Positions 47,391 to 62,135 of a stretch of DNA of 64,000 nucleotides are shown here, one piece after another. Made by a program: the position numbers and the translations under genes. How positions within the stretch are numbered: the stretch's first letter is position 1; every line of letters begins with the position of its first letter. This DNA is from Pseudoxanthomonas gei (GTDB lineage: Bacteria > Pseudomonadota > Gammaproteobacteria > Xanthomonadales > Xanthomonadaceae). Under the pieces are notes generated by a model that saw only the letters and a program-made list of their open reading frames with translations, was not told where the DNA came from and made no database searches. The stretch lies in contig NZ_QOVG01000001.1 of the NCBI RefSeq assembly GCF_010119615.1, positions 1 through 64,000 on the forward strand, in the 5' to 3' direction.

Positions 47391-47408
47391 AAGGGTGAAG
47401 AAAAGCGC
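47391..47408 (+). repeat. 18-mer repeat in the sucB-lpd gap
   Basis: AAGGGTGAAGAAAAGCGC, present in exact inverse orientation at 45862-45879 just downstream of lpd. The two copies bracket lpd. Confidence 0.8.
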
Positions 47409-47452
47409 GCTTGTCCTTCACCATTGAGCGCCCAGCGCGCCCCATTCACCAC

Positions 47453-48682
47453 TTACATGCCAAGCAGCATGCGGCTCGGATTCTCAAGCTGGTTCTTGAT
47501 GTCCACCAGGAACAGGACCGCGTCCTTGCCATCGATGATGCGGTGGTCGTAGGAGAGCGCGATGTACATCATCGGCGCGGCAATGACGACGCCGTTCTCG
47601 ACGATGGCCCGTTCCTTGATGGCGTGCATGCCCAGGATGGCGCTCTGCGGCGGGTTGACGATGGGCGTGGACATCAGCGAACCGAAGGTGCCGCCATTGG
47701 TGATGGTGAAGGTGCCGCCCTGCAGGTCTTCCAGCGCGAGCTTGCCGTCGCGGGCCTTCTTCGCATACTCGCCAATGCCTTTCTCGATTTCGGCGAAGCC
47801 CATGCGCTCGACGCTACGCAGGACCGGCGTCACCAGCCCCTTCTCGGTCGACACGGCGATCGAGATGTCCGCATAGCCGTGGTAGATCACGTCGTTGCCG
47901 TCCACCGACGCATTGACCGCCGGATGGCGTTGCAGCGCGTTGGCGGCCGCCTTGGCGAAGAAGCTCATGAAACCCAGCTTTACGCCATTGGCTTTCTCGA
48001 ACGATTCGCCCAGCTCCTTGCGCATGGCCATGACCTTGCCCAGGTTCACTTCGTTGAACGAGGTGAGCATGGCGATGGAGTTCTTCGACAGCATCAGGCG
48101 CTCGGCGATGCGCAGGCGCATGCGGGTCATCGGCACGCGCTCTTCCGGACGCGAACCGCCGGTCACGCCGGCGGTCTTGCCGCTGGCGTAGTTGATGAGG
48201 TCTTCCTTGGTCACCGCGCCCTTGCGGCCGGTACCTTCGACTGCGGCCGGGTCGATGCCTTCGGAGACGGCGGTGAAACGCGCGCCTGGCGGCAGGCCAT
48301 CGGTCGAGGCGACCGGTGCGGGCTTGGTGGAAGCAGGAGCCGCCGCCTGGGCCTTGCTCGCTTCGGCCCTGGGTTGGACTTCCTGGGCGCCCGCGGCCGG
48401 CGCGGCCTCGGCCTTCTTTTCGGGAGCCGGTGCGGCGGCCGCCGCGCCTTCCTCGATCACCGCCAGCAATTGCTGGCTGGTCACGGTGGCGCCTTCGGCG
48501 AACTTTATTTCCTTGAGAACGCCGTCGACGGGCGACGGCACTTCCAGCACGACTTTGTCGGTTTCAAGGTCGACCAGGTTCTCGTCACGCTTGACCGCGT
48601 CGCCGGCCTTCTTGTGCCAGGTGGCGATGGTGGCGTCGGAAACGGATTCGGGAAGAACCGGGACTTTGACTTCGGTGGCCAT
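47453..48682 (-). CDS. sucB: Dihydrolipoyllysine succinyltransferase (E2)
   Basis: A 409-aa E2: an N-terminal lipoyl domain with the lipoylated Lys43 in [10 protein letters not shown], an Ala/Pro-rich linker, a peripheral-subunit-binding domain (about 115-150) and the catalytic acyltransferase domain with [13 protein letters not shown]. It transfers succinyl to CoA. Second gene of the operon, 36 nt after sucA. Confidence 0.96.
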   Translation of the reverse strand: MATEVKVPVLPESVSDATIATWHKKAGDAVKRDENLVDLETDKVVLEVPSPVDGVLKEIKFAEGATVTSQQLLAVIEEGAAAAAPAPEKKAEAAPAAGAQEVQPRAEASKAQAAAPASTKPAPVASTDGLPPGARFTAVSEGIDPAAVEGTGRKGAVTKEDLINYASGKTAGVTGGSRPEERVPMTRMRLRIAERLMLSKNSIAMLTSFNEVNLGKVMAMRKELGESFEKANGVKLGFMSFFAKAAANALQRHPAVNASVDGNDVIYHGYADISIAVSTEKGLVTPVLRSVERMGFAEIEKGIGEYAKKARDGKLALEDLQGGTFTITNGGTFGSLMSTPIVNPPQSAILGMHAIKERAIVENGVVIAAPMMYIALSYDHRIIDGKDAVLFLVDIKNQLENPSRMLLGM

Positions 48683-48718
48683 GTTGGAAAGGCTTCCTGT
48701 TAAGGGTTGTCGAATGGA

Positions 48719-51559
<2,841 letters not shown>

Positions 51560-51658
51560 GATGGCGTAGGTAGGCTTGTCGAAGGGCCGATGTCTGGCTT
51601 GTGGGGTACCGGCAGGAACAGGGGAGCGAGGCCTGCGCGGGCGAGATGAATGCGCGAA

Positions 51659-51664
51659 ATTATA
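51659..51664 (-). promoter_or_regulatory. Candidate -10 of the sucA promoter
   Basis: On the minus strand GGGTATAATTTCG gives a perfect TATAAT about 100 nt before sucA, in the gap after the GNAT gene. No clear -35 lies 17 nt upstream. Confidence 0.4.
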
Positions 51665-51748
51665 CCCGTATGGGGATAACGGCGCTGGCTCCTTGGACTA
51701 AAGGCCCATGCCCCGTACGGGTCCACGGTTGTAGCCAGCAATTCCTGC

Positions 51749-52657
51749 TCAGATGCCCAGTGCACGGAACTCGGTGCATGGCCGGGCCCGTTCCCAGAAA
51801 CGGCCGAACTCGTCACGCAGTTGCCGCGCGCGACCGGCGCCATCCAGGTTGACTTCCCCATCGAAACGATGGCCCAGCGTGCGGAAGTAGTAGCCACTGG
51901 TGTCATTGGCGACAAAGGCCGCAGCGTAGGCCCTGTCGACCGGCTCGCGCACTTCGCGGAACGTGAACACGCTGGGCAGGCGCTGTGCCAGGGTCAGCAG
52001 GGGCGCCAGCGCGCGCTGTGGCGTGCCGGCGTCCTGCACCAGGATATGGACCTCGCCACCGCGCGTGGCCGTGGCGAAGCGCCGCAGCGCGTCGAGCACC
52101 TGCGGATGGTCCAGCAGACCCGGATCCAGCTCGCGGGTGTAGATGCGCAGGCCGCGCCGCGCATGGGTGACCACCGCCAACATCGCCGCGATCGCTCCGG
52201 CGCCGGTCTCCACCAGGGTGGTGCCGTGCAGCGCGCGGCGCATGGACTGATGCTGGATGCCCGCCTCTTCGAAGCGTTCGCCGTGCGGAATGAAGCCCTG
52301 GCGTGCGTAGAAGGCTTCAGCCGAGACCTGCGCATTCAGCGATACCGCCGGCCATCCCTGGTTGCGGGCTTGCTCCATCAACGCCAACAGCATCGCATCG
52401 CCCACGCCTTGTCCGCGCCAGGCGGCCAGCACCGCCATGCGTCCGATCCTGTGCTCGGGGGTCAGCCTGCCGGTGCCAATGGGATGGCCGTCCTGGTCGC
52501 GTGCGATGACGTGATGGCAAAGCGGATCCAGTGCATCCCACTCTTCCTCCAGGGGCACCTGCTGCTCCTGGACGAAGACGGTCTCGCGGACGGCGCGCAG
52601 TTCTGCCAGGCCGCTGGCATAGTCGATCGGCATCACCTGGAACGCGCGGTCGGACAT
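51749..52657 (-). CDS. GNAT acetyltransferase fused to a DUF7931-like C-terminal domain
   Basis: A 302-aa protein. Residues 1-145 are a GNAT fold (VFVQEQQVPLEEEWD, IGRMAVLAAWRGQGVGDAML with the acetyl-CoA loop, FYARQGF). Residues about 155-302 are a different domain (GLRIYTRELDP, GGEVHILVQDAG, FEGE-like tail) that matches the phospholipase-D-like DUF7931. The open frame extends 85 codons further, but ATG 52657 overlaps the roxA stop (TGATG) and fits the GNAT start. Substrate unknown. Last gene of the purB operon. Confidence 0.82.
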   Translation of the reverse strand: MSDRAFQVMPIDYASGLAELRAVRETVFVQEQQVPLEEEWDALDPLCHHVIARDQDGHPIGTGRLTPEHRIGRMAVLAAWRGQGVGDAMLLALMEQARNQGWPAVSLNAQVSAEAFYARQGFIPHGERFEEAGIQHQSMRRALHGTTLVETGAGAIAAMLAVVTHARRGLRIYTRELDPGLLDHPQVLDALRRFATATRGGEVHILVQDAGTPQRALAPLLTLAQRLPSVFTFREVREPVDRAYAAAFVANDTSGYYFRTLGHRFDGEVNLDGAGRARQLRDEFGRFWERARPCTEFRALGI

Positions 52658-53832
52658 CACTCCTCCTCGTCGGCAAGCAGCTGGTAGTGGCCCTGTGAAT
52701 AGAGCTCGAAGGCGATATCGCGCCCTGCGTCGGAAAGGGCCGCATAGCCGCCGCCGTCCAGCAGCTCGGCCGACGCCAGCGCCTGTGCGTCCTTCACCGG
52801 TAGTGTGAACTCCAGGCCGCTGCAGAACAGTGTCGCCAACCGGCCGCTCCTGCGCCAGGCCAACCGGGAGAACGGATGTCGCTGCAGCTCGGCACCCTGC
52901 TGCAGGTCCCATTCCACTTCAATGCGGGGACGCGGCTGCCCGGCCACGGCCACTTCGCCGCCCGCCCGATAGGTGGTGATGAAACGCCCGAACCAGTCGC
53001 CCAGCTTGTCCGGGTCATTGAGGCGCAGGGTATTCAGCGCCTCCACGGCGCGCACCATGGCGGCTGCATCGATCTCGTTGGGGTCCTTCGGCGGCGCAAG
53101 ATCAGGGTCGTGGTAGCGCATCGACTCGTCGGCGTCGGCGATCAGGTTGTCCAGGTAGTCGCTGACCAGCTCCGCCGATGAGGGCGCGCGCATGCCGACG
53201 GAGAGGGTCAGGCAGGGGTTCAGGGCCACCCCGTGGTGCGGTACACCGGGCGGGAGGTACAGCATGTCGCCGGGTTCCAGCACCCAGTCATGGCTGGGAG
53301 TGAACTGGCGAAGCAGTTTCAGTTCCACATCATCGCGGAAATCGAGCGGCGGGTTGGCTCCCGCATCGATCTGCCAGCGCCGTTGCCCCTGGGCCTGCAG
53401 CAGGAACACGTCGTACTGGTCCACGTGCGCCCCTACCGAACCACCGGTAGCGGCGAAGCTGACCATCACATCGTCGATCCGCCAGCGCGGCAGGAAGTCG
53501 AATCGCTGCAGGATCGCGCGCACGTCCACGTCCCATTTGTCCACGTCCTGCACCAGCAGGGTCCAGTCGTGGTCGGGCATGCCCGGGAACTCGTCTTCGG
53601 TGAAGGGGCCGGTGCGCAATGTCCATGCGTCGCGCGCACGGTCATGGCTGACGATGCGCGACAGGGCCATTTCCTCGCAGGCCAGCCCAGCCAGGTCTTC
53701 GGGCTCGATCGGCGAAACGAAGTCGGGAAAGGCATTGCGGATCAGCAGCGGCTTCTTCTGCCAGAATTCCTTGAGGAATTTCGCCGCGGGCATGCCAAGA
53801 AGATGCTTTGCGCTGGCCTGGACTTCAATCAT
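52657..53832 (-). CDS. roxA: JmjC ribosomal oxygenase (YcfD/RoxA type)
   Basis: A 391-aa 2-oxoglutarate/Fe(II) cupin. HVDQYDVF carries the HxD metal pair and VPHHGVAL the distal His; a C-terminal winged-helix-like domain follows. E. coli YcfD hydroxylates an arginine of ribosomal protein L16. Start ATG overlaps the preceding stop by 4 nt (ATGA) and the stop overlaps the GNAT start by 1 nt, so it is fully embedded in the operon. Confidence 0.92.
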   Translation of the reverse strand: MIEVQASAKHLLGMPAAKFLKEFWQKKPLLIRNAFPDFVSPIEPEDLAGLACEEMALSRIVSHDRARDAWTLRTGPFTEDEFPGMPDHDWTLLVQDVDKWDVDVRAILQRFDFLPRWRIDDVMVSFAATGGSVGAHVDQYDVFLLQAQGQRRWQIDAGANPPLDFRDDVELKLLRQFTPSHDWVLEPGDMLYLPPGVPHHGVALNPCLTLSVGMRAPSSAELVSDYLDNLIADADESMRYHDPDLAPPKDPNEIDAAAMVRAVEALNTLRLNDPDKLGDWFGRFITTYRAGGEVAVAGQPRPRIEVEWDLQQGAELQRHPFSRLAWRRSGRLATLFCSGLEFTLPVKDAQALASAELLDGGGYAALSDAGRDIAFELYSQGHYQLLADEEE

Positions 53833-54755
53833 GGGCTATTCCTTTTTTCATTTGCGGCGGCTTCTTCCGCCACGCGCTGGTCAAGGCGCTCGGCAGCCCT
53901 GGCGGCGTAAATCCGGCATGCGCTGGCGTCGACCAGTGGCTGGGTCGCACCGGGACCGAGCCGTGACCATAGCTGGCTGGCGGAAGGATGGGGCGTGAGC
54001 AGGATCTCGCAATCCAGCCTCGCCACGCGCAACAGCGTCTGCCGGAAGTCCGCCAGCACGCCCGGATGCGCGGCGTCGTCGGTATACCGGTACACATCGT
54101 CGGAGATGGCGGTAAGGCTGTCGGCGTATACCAGTTGCCGGCACTTGCGCTTTTCGCAGGAGCGCCAGCTCCAGCTGGTGCCCCCGGGGGTGTGTCCCGG
54201 CGTCGCGATGGCCTGCAGTGCCAGCGGGCCAACTTTCACGGCCTCGTCGTCAGCGATCAGCTGCACGCGCGCGACGGCGGGAAAGGAACGCAGCACCAGG
54301 AATTGCGGGTCGCTGCGATCGCTTGCGCCGCGCTTCAGTGTTGCCGCGGCGGGCGCACGCGCCAGCACCGGCGCCCCGGTGGCAGCTTGCAGCGCGGCCA
54401 GCCCGCCGGCGTGGTCCAGGTGTTCATGCGAGGACACGATCGCGCGCACATCTTCTGGCTTGAAACCCAGTGTGCGGATATTGGCAAGGATCTGCGCGCT
54501 GCCCGTGGGCGTGGCCCCGTCTATCAGTACGTGCCCCTGCACGGAGGTGACCAGCACTGCGCTGATGCCACAAGTGCCCACGAACCAGGTGTTGCCGTAG
54601 ATACGTCGCGGCGTAGCGGGGTCGTCCCACCCGGCATCGGCGGCGCAAACAGTGGCCGCAGCAGCTGGCCCGGCGGCTGCGTGCGCGCCTGCGGAGGCAA
54701 GCAGCGTCGAGGTGAGAGCCATCAACCGCATGAGCAGTGAAGTGCGTGCGTGCAA
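53829..54755 (-). CDS. Subclass B3 metallo-beta-lactamase
   Basis: A 308-aa exported MBL-fold enzyme. Zinc ligands match B3 enzymes: HEHLDH (HxHxDH) in [13 protein letters not shown], His in [12 protein letters not shown] and the distal His in [13 protein letters not shown] hydrophobic leader ending ASAGAHA directs it to the periplasm. A TTG at 54755 with AAGGAA 6 nt upstream is preferred; ATG 54731 is an alternative. It sits 11 nt after the VOC gene and overlaps roxA by 4 nt. Whether it hydrolyses beta-lactams cannot be read from sequence alone. Confidence 0.85.
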   Translation of the reverse strand: MHARTSLLMRLMALTSTLLASAGAHAAAGPAAAATVCAADAGWDDPATPRRIYGNTWFVGTCGISAVLVTSVQGHVLIDGATPTGSAQILANIRTLGFKPEDVRAIVSSHEHLDHAGGLAALQAATGAPVLARAPAAATLKRGASDRSDPQFLVLRSFPAVARVQLIADDEAVKVGPLALQAIATPGHTPGGTSWSWRSCEKRKCRQLVYADSLTAISDDVYRYTDDAAHPGVLADFRQTLLRVARLDCEILLTPHPSASQLWSRLGPGATQPLVDASACRIYAARAAERLDQRVAEEAAANEKRNSP

Positions 54756-54766
54756 GATATTTTCCT

Positions 54767-55165
54767 TCAATCGCAGAGTTCGTCGTAACCGCGGCCCAGG
54801 AACTGCAGCAGGCACCAGCCGTGGCCGAACGGATCGGCCAGCTGGACGATACGCCCCCAGGACGCTTCGCGGATTTCTCCTTCCTGGATGGCCCCGGCGG
54901 CCAGCGCGCGGGTCAGTGCCGGTTCCAAATGGTCCACCACCACATCCAGGTGGATGGGCATCCAGTGGCGTTGGTAGTCCCGCGTTGCCATGGCTGCGGC
55001 AATGCTGCCGGCAGTGTTTTCAAGCAGGTAAACCGGTACGTCTCCTCCCAGCATTTCCTGCACATGTGCGCCCAGTCGCCGGCCACGGTGCAGGCCGAAT
55101 GCGCTGATGTAGAAACGCTCGGCTGCAGCCAGGTCGGGAACGTCGATGTTGATGAGCTGCTTCAT
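54767..55165 (-). CDS. VOC family (glyoxalase-like) protein
   Basis: A 132-aa vicinal-oxygen-chelate protein: [19 protein letters not shown] start, [13 protein letters not shown] centre and the [12 protein letters not shown] end are all family marks. Substrate unassigned; the metal-ligand pattern resembles lactoylglutathione lyase or bleomycin-resistance-like proteins. 27 nt after purB and 11 nt before the metallo-beta-lactamase. Confidence 0.88.
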   Translation of the reverse strand: MKQLINIDVPDLAAAERFYISAFGLHRGRRLGAHVQEMLGGDVPVYLLENTAGSIAAAMATRDYQRHWMPIHLDVVVDHLEPALTRALAAGAIQEGEIREASWGRIVQLADPFGHGWCLLQFLGRGYDELCD

Positions 55166-55192
55166 GGCCGCATCACCCTGGAAATCACAAGC

Positions 55193-58161
<2,969 letters not shown>

Positions 58162-58165
<4 letters not shown>

Positions 58166-58605
58166 GGTGCGCTCCGCCCGGTCTCTTTCCGCGCCGGCCA
58201 TTCGCCGGGGAGTGCCGCGCCGGCCATCATCCCGAGCGCGCCTTCGCACATGCCCAGCTTCTCCTTGCGGGTTCCGGTTTCCAGGCGTGACAGGCGGGAA
58301 GCGATAACGTTTTCCCGATACGCCTTTACGGTTTGTCCTGGGGGAAACTCCGCCAGCGTCAGCAGCCGACCGCGTTCGATCTGGTCCTGGTGTGTGTTGA
58401 CGTAGCGGAAATAGAGCGGGGCAGCTTTTTGCAGGTAGCCAGCATCAAGGCCCGCGCATTTCTCTATGAGCAGGGGAAGCGCGAAGGTCGCGACGTAGGC
58501 AATGTGGTCCTGGTAGGCAAGGTTGAGCTGAGGATCGTCGCCTGCCGACGCATGGCTGGAACCCATCACGAGTGCAATCGCAAGCAAGGCTGGTGCGGAT
58601 TTCAT
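58162..58605 (-). CDS. Small secreted protein, function unknown
   Basis: A 147-aa exported protein: signal peptide MKSAPALLAIALVMGSSHASA, then a helical 125-aa mature part with two cysteines (EKCAG and GMCEG) that could form a disulfide. No family recognised. The ATG at 58605 is chosen because it begins the signal peptide; the longer open frame upstream is basic and non-coding-like. It faces fumC tail to tail, sharing CTAG. Confidence 0.72.
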
Positions 58606-58679
58606 GGTGGGCTCCGGTGCGGAAGATTGACTCTCCACCTCTGCGTGCAGGTGGAACTGGCTTTTTGCGAGGGCGACTG

Positions 58680-59348
58680 TCAGCGGTTGCTGGCGTCGCT
58701 CTTGGCGGCGGCATCGGCCTGGGCGGCAGCATCGCCTGACTCTGCGGCCTCGTTCCTGTCTGCCTTGACGGCCTTTGCCAGGGAACCACCGACCTCCTTG
58801 CCGGCGGCGTAGCTGTCGCTCTGGCTGGATCCGCAATCATCCACGTCGGAAGTCTCTATGGTGGCGTAGGGCTTGAAGGCGGGAAGCTGCGTCGCCAGCG
58901 CATCCTGCGATGCCTTGATCGTCACCAGGCGTTTGCACAGTTGCATGGCCTGCTGTTCGATTTTCTTGGCCTCGGCTTCTATCTTTGCATCGACCTGGTC
59001 GCCGTCGCCTTTCATTGCGCCCTTGATGGCTTCCTTGATCGCGGTACCAGCCAGCGCCGCTCCCTGCTTGCCGATCTCGATGCCGTCGCTCGTCATTGCA
59101 TTCAACTGCGTGTGGTAGCTCTGCAACAAGACGCGTTGTGCAGCGCTCACTGGTACCGCCTTGCCGTCTATGGTCAGCTCGCCAGCCGTGGAGATCTTCG
59201 CGTCGGGGTGGCCGTCTGCATGCAGCACGATGTTCTTGCCGTCGCTGGAGACGTTGCCCTTGTCAGTAGAGACATGCGTGCCGGGATTGCAGCCTGCGAG
59301 CAAGGCGGAACAGGCGATTGCCAGCAGGGGATAGTGCAGGCTTTTCAT
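58680..59348 (-). CDS. DUF2884 (YggN-like) lipoprotein
   Basis: A 222-aa lipoprotein: MKSLHYPLLAIACSALLAGC with Cys20-21 area as lipobox end. The mature domain shows IVLHADGHPDAKIS, GELTIDGKAVPVSAAQR and a charged helical C-terminus of Asp/Ala/Lys repeats. YggN-type proteins have no known function. The ATG at 59348 fits the signal peptide. It is followed by the 147-aa gene at 74 nt, probably one transcript. Confidence 0.82.
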   Translation of the reverse strand: MKSLHYPLLAIACSALLAGCNPGTHVSTDKGNVSSDGKNIVLHADGHPDAKISTAGELTIDGKAVPVSAAQRVLLQSYHTQLNAMTSDGIEIGKQGAALAGTAIKEAIKGAMKGDGDQVDAKIEAEAKKIEQQAMQLCKRLVTIKASQDALATQLPAFKPYATIETSDVDDCGSSQSDSYAAGKEVGGSLAKAVKADRNEAAESGDAAAQADAAAKSDASNR

Positions 59349-59496
59349 TGGGAACCTCGGTAGCTGCAGCGGTATGGGGTCAATGGCCGGGCGGCAAACA
59401 GGCGCGGCGGTGGATGCAGTTGGGGTGATCACTGGGCGACGTGGGCCTCAATGGGTGAAACGGAGGCCGGTCGACAACCGGCCTCCCACCCTCTAC

Positions 59497-60498
59497 TCAG
59501 TCGGCCAGCTCGCGCCAGCGGCGCAGGTAGATGGCCAGTGCTATGAAGGCCGCGCCGATGGCGGCGCCAATCCACAAGTCTGCCGATCCCAGCACGTCCA
59601 GGTTGCTGACGTTCATCAGGCGCATCAGGTCGGCCGGGCCCTGGATGTCCGAGTTCTGCGCATGTTGCATGTTGTTCTCGAAGGCACTGCTTGCTGGCGC
59701 CCAGCTGCCTGGCACTACGCTCATCAGACCGCGGTAGACCAGGGTGTACCAGATCCTGCCGTAGTTGATATCGGTGCCGGGCAGGATACCCACCATGCTG
59801 ACCATCACACATGCCAGCACCGGGAGCAGTACGGCCCACAGGAACGGCTTGCTCCGCGCCCAGGCGGAACACAGCATCAGCCAGCCTACGGCGGGCAGGG
59901 CCCAGAGCAGGTAAACCGGCACGATGGTCAGCGTGTTGCCGATGACGCTGAAGGGATTGGCATGGGTGAAGATGGCCGATGCATTCGGCATCCCGGCCAA
60001 CGCCGCGGCTGCGCCGATGATCACCCAGAGGACGATTCCGATCGCCACGCCCACCACGATCGAGATGATGGGTGCCAGCAGCAGCGCCCAGCTCGCCTTC
60101 GAAAGCACCATCTGCAGGTCCGATGCCGGCAGCGATTTCCAGAACAGCACACTGCGGTCGCGGCGGTCGTCGTACAGGCAGCCAAGCGCGTAGAAGAACA
60201 CGACGAACGCCAGCACCAGGGTGGTCAGGCTGATGCCCACCAGCAAGGCGGTGTCGCCAATGCCACCAATCTGGCGGGCATGCTCGGCCAGGCTGCCCTC
60301 AAACCGCATGCTGTCGCCGGCGTGACTCTGGTTGAAGCGCACCAGTCCGATAACAGCCAGCACCAGGGTCAGCAGGCTGACGATAGCGCCGGTGATCACT
60401 GGCGCCCACAGGAACCCACCGCGGTTCTCCCAGAATTCCCGTTTCAGCAGCCACTTGAAGGTGTTGGTCTTGTGGTTGTGGGTGGTGACGGCATTCAT
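59497..60498 (-). CDS. ABC-type exporter permease
   Basis: A 333-aa membrane protein with about six to seven helices (first at about 31-54, FLWAPVITGAIVSLL), and a loop LYDDRRDRSVLFWKSLPASD typical of ABC-2-type permeases. Its ATG overlaps the ATPase stop by 4 nt. Cargo unknown; GntR-linked exporters of this kind often respond to cell-envelope stress. Confidence 0.88.
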   Translation of the reverse strand: MNAVTTHNHKTNTFKWLLKREFWENRGGFLWAPVITGAIVSLLTLVLAVIGLVRFNQSHAGDSMRFEGSLAEHARQIGGIGDTALLVGISLTTLVLAFVVFFYALGCLYDDRRDRSVLFWKSLPASDLQMVLSKASWALLLAPIISIVVGVAIGIVLWVIIGAAAALAGMPNASAIFTHANPFSVIGNTLTIVPVYLLWALPAVGWLMLCSAWARSKPFLWAVLLPVLACVMVSMVGILPGTDINYGRIWYTLVYRGLMSVVPGSWAPASSAFENNMQHAQNSDIQGPADLMRLMNVSNLDVLGSADLWIGAAIGAAFIALAIYLRRWRELAD

Positions 60499-61370
60499 GC
60501 GTAGGTTCCTTTCATGATGGCAACGAACAGATCAGCCAGGCCGGGATTGCGGGTTTCGCCAAAGGCGGCAAGCTGCTCGCGTGGGGCGCCGTCGAACAGC
60601 ATCACCGTCTTGCCGAACGGAAGGGAGCGCTCATCGATGGGCTTGAGTGCGCGCGCGGCTTCGACGCTGTCGGCCGAAGCCAGTACTTCGGTATAGCGGT
60701 CGGCGACTTCGTCCATGGCGGCGGTCAGCACGATCTTGCCGTCGCGGATGAACATCACGTCGGTGAGGATGTGCTCGATCTCCTCGACCTGGTGGGTGGT
60801 GATGATGATGGTCTTCTGCTCGTCGAAGTAGTCCTCGAGCAGGCGCTGGTAGAACTGCTTGCGGTACAGGATGTCCAGGCCCAGGGTCGGCTCGTCCAGC
60901 ACCAGCAGCTTGGCGTCGATGGCCATTACCAGTGCCAGGTGCAGCTGCACGATCATGCCCTTGGACATTTCACGCACGCGCAGGTTGGGGTTGAGCTGGG
61001 TATTGGCGATGAAGCGCTCGCACTTGGCGCGATCGAAGCGCGGATGGATGCCGTCGACGAAATCGATGGCCTCCTTGACCTTTATCCAGCGGGGCAAAAC
61101 CGCCACGTCGGCGATGAAGCAGACATCGTTCATCAGCTCGTCGCGCTGCTTGCGCGGGTCCATGCCCAGCACTTTCAGGTCTCCCTCGAAAGGCACCAGC
61201 CCCAGGATCGCCTTCAGTGCGGTCGTCTTGCCCGCGCCGTTGGGGCCGATCAGGCCGATGATCCTGCCGGCTTCGATATCGAAGCTGGTGTCGTTCAGGG
61301 CCAGCTTGCTGCGGTAGGCCTTGCGCAGGTTTCGCGCGGTAATAACGGTATTGCTTGCGACAGCGCTCAC
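60495..61370 (-). CDS. ABC-type exporter ATPase
   Basis: A 291-aa ATPase: Walker A GPNGAGKTT, signature MSKGM in place of LSGGQ (typical of the YtrB group), Walker B LLVLDEPTLGLD and H-loop ITTHQVEEIEH. The GTG at 61370 overlaps the GntR stop by 4 nt (GTGA) and is preferred over a longer frame. It pairs with the permease downstream. Confidence 0.92.
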   Translation of the reverse strand: MSAVASNTVITARNLRKAYRSKLALNDTSFDIEAGRIIGLIGPNGAGKTTALKAILGLVPFEGDLKVLGMDPRKQRDELMNDVCFIADVAVLPRWIKVKEAIDFVDGIHPRFDRAKCERFIANTQLNPNLRVREMSKGMIVQLHLALVMAIDAKLLVLDEPTLGLDILYRKQFYQRLLEDYFDEQKTIIITTHQVEEIEHILTDVMFIRDGKIVLTAAMDEVADRYTEVLASADSVEAARALKPIDERSLPFGKTVMLFDGAPREQLAAFGETRNPGLADLFVAIMKGTYA

Positions 61371-61738
61371 TTTGCACCCCCTTGGCGCAACAGTTCTTCG
61401 GTGGACAGGCCCAGGCGATTGATGCGCTCGGCGACTGCCGGCCATTCGTCCTGGAGAAATCTTTCACGCTCGCTGGTGAGCAGTTTTTTTGCCGCTTCCT
61501 CGGTCACGAACATCCCCAGGCCCCGGCGTTTCTCGACGAGTGCCTCGTCCGCAAGTTCCTGGTAGGCGCGCGAGACGGTGATCGGGTTCAGCTGGTACTC
61601 GGCCGCCACCTGGCGCACCGAGGGCAGTGCATCGCCCGGCTTGAGTACACCGTCCAGCATCATCGCGATGACGCGATCCTTCAGCTGGCGGTAGATGGGA
61701 GCGCCATCGCTCCACTGGATTGAGGTCAGAGTCATCAT
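61367..61738 (-). CDS. GntR/YtrA-type transcriptional regulator
   Basis: A 123-aa regulator with an N-terminal winged helix (residues about 14-80; PSVRQVAAEYQLNPITVSRA) and a short C-terminal tail, as in the YtrA subfamily. It should repress its own operon; a GGTGTT/AACACC inverted repeat lies in the upstream promoter region. 3 nt after the small secreted ORF. Confidence 0.93.
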   Translation of the reverse strand: MMTLTSIQWSDGAPIYRQLKDRVIAMMLDGVLKPGDALPSVRQVAAEYQLNPITVSRAYQELADEALVEKRRGLGMFVTEEAAKKLLTSERERFLQDEWPAVAERINRLGLSTEELLRQGGAK

Positions 61739-61741
61739 GGT

Positions 61742-61996
61742 TCAGCCCTGCGGGCGCAGTGATTGCGCGAAGGAGAAGTAAGGCATCGACAACGACGCGC
61801 GGCCGCGGCGATGTCTGCGCGGGGCAGGGGCCATGTCGTCGGCTGCCTCAAGGGCCCCGGCTTCGATGGTTTCGACCACGCCACCTTGTGGACCGGCCGC
61901 CTGGCCGGCTGCATGACCACCTGGCATCAGGCCGACGACCAGCAGCGCGCTGCTGATGGAGAGGCTGGACAAGGTGGTGAACAGTTTGTGGTTCAT
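61742..61996 (-). CDS. 84-aa secreted protein heading the GntR-ABC operon
   Basis: A signal peptide MNHKLFTTLSSLSISSALLV to GGHA, then a 55-aa mature part with Gly/Ala-rich stretch, a basic RRHRRGR and a C-terminal SMPYFSFAQSLRP. ATG 61996 is chosen because it starts the signal peptide; the open frame continues upstream. It is 3 nt from the GntR start, so it belongs to the operon. No family recognised. Confidence 0.65.
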   Translation of the reverse strand: MNHKLFTTLSSLSISSALLVVGLMPGGHAAGQAAGPQGGVVETIEAGALEAADDMAPAPRRHRRGRASLSMPYFSFAQSLRPQG

Positions 61997-62023
61997 GAGG
62001 TTCCCCGCTGCGTTGGGTGAGTG

Positions 62024-62047
62024 GTGTTGTATTGAACTATAACACCT
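62024..62047. promoter_or_regulatory. Candidate GntR (YtrA-type) operator
   Basis: The inverted repeat GGTGTT-12 nt-AACACC, with inner GTATTGAACTAT, lies 28 nt before the small secreted ORF and 89 nt before the divergent gpx gene. Position and symmetry fit autoregulation of the exporter operon. Confidence 0.55.
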
Positions 62048-62135
62048 AATCAAAACCCGTCAAGCGTTGATGGCAAATTTGTTACCCAACTAAAGGCATA
62101 CTGCCCGCCGATACCCCACCAGAGCCCTGCCTGTC

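Noticed and set aside
53829..54755. Ordinary metallo-hydrolase such as glyoxalase II instead of a B3 beta-lactamase
   Set aside because: A signal peptide and the B3-type ligand set with [11 protein letters not shown] favour B3, though activity remains untested.
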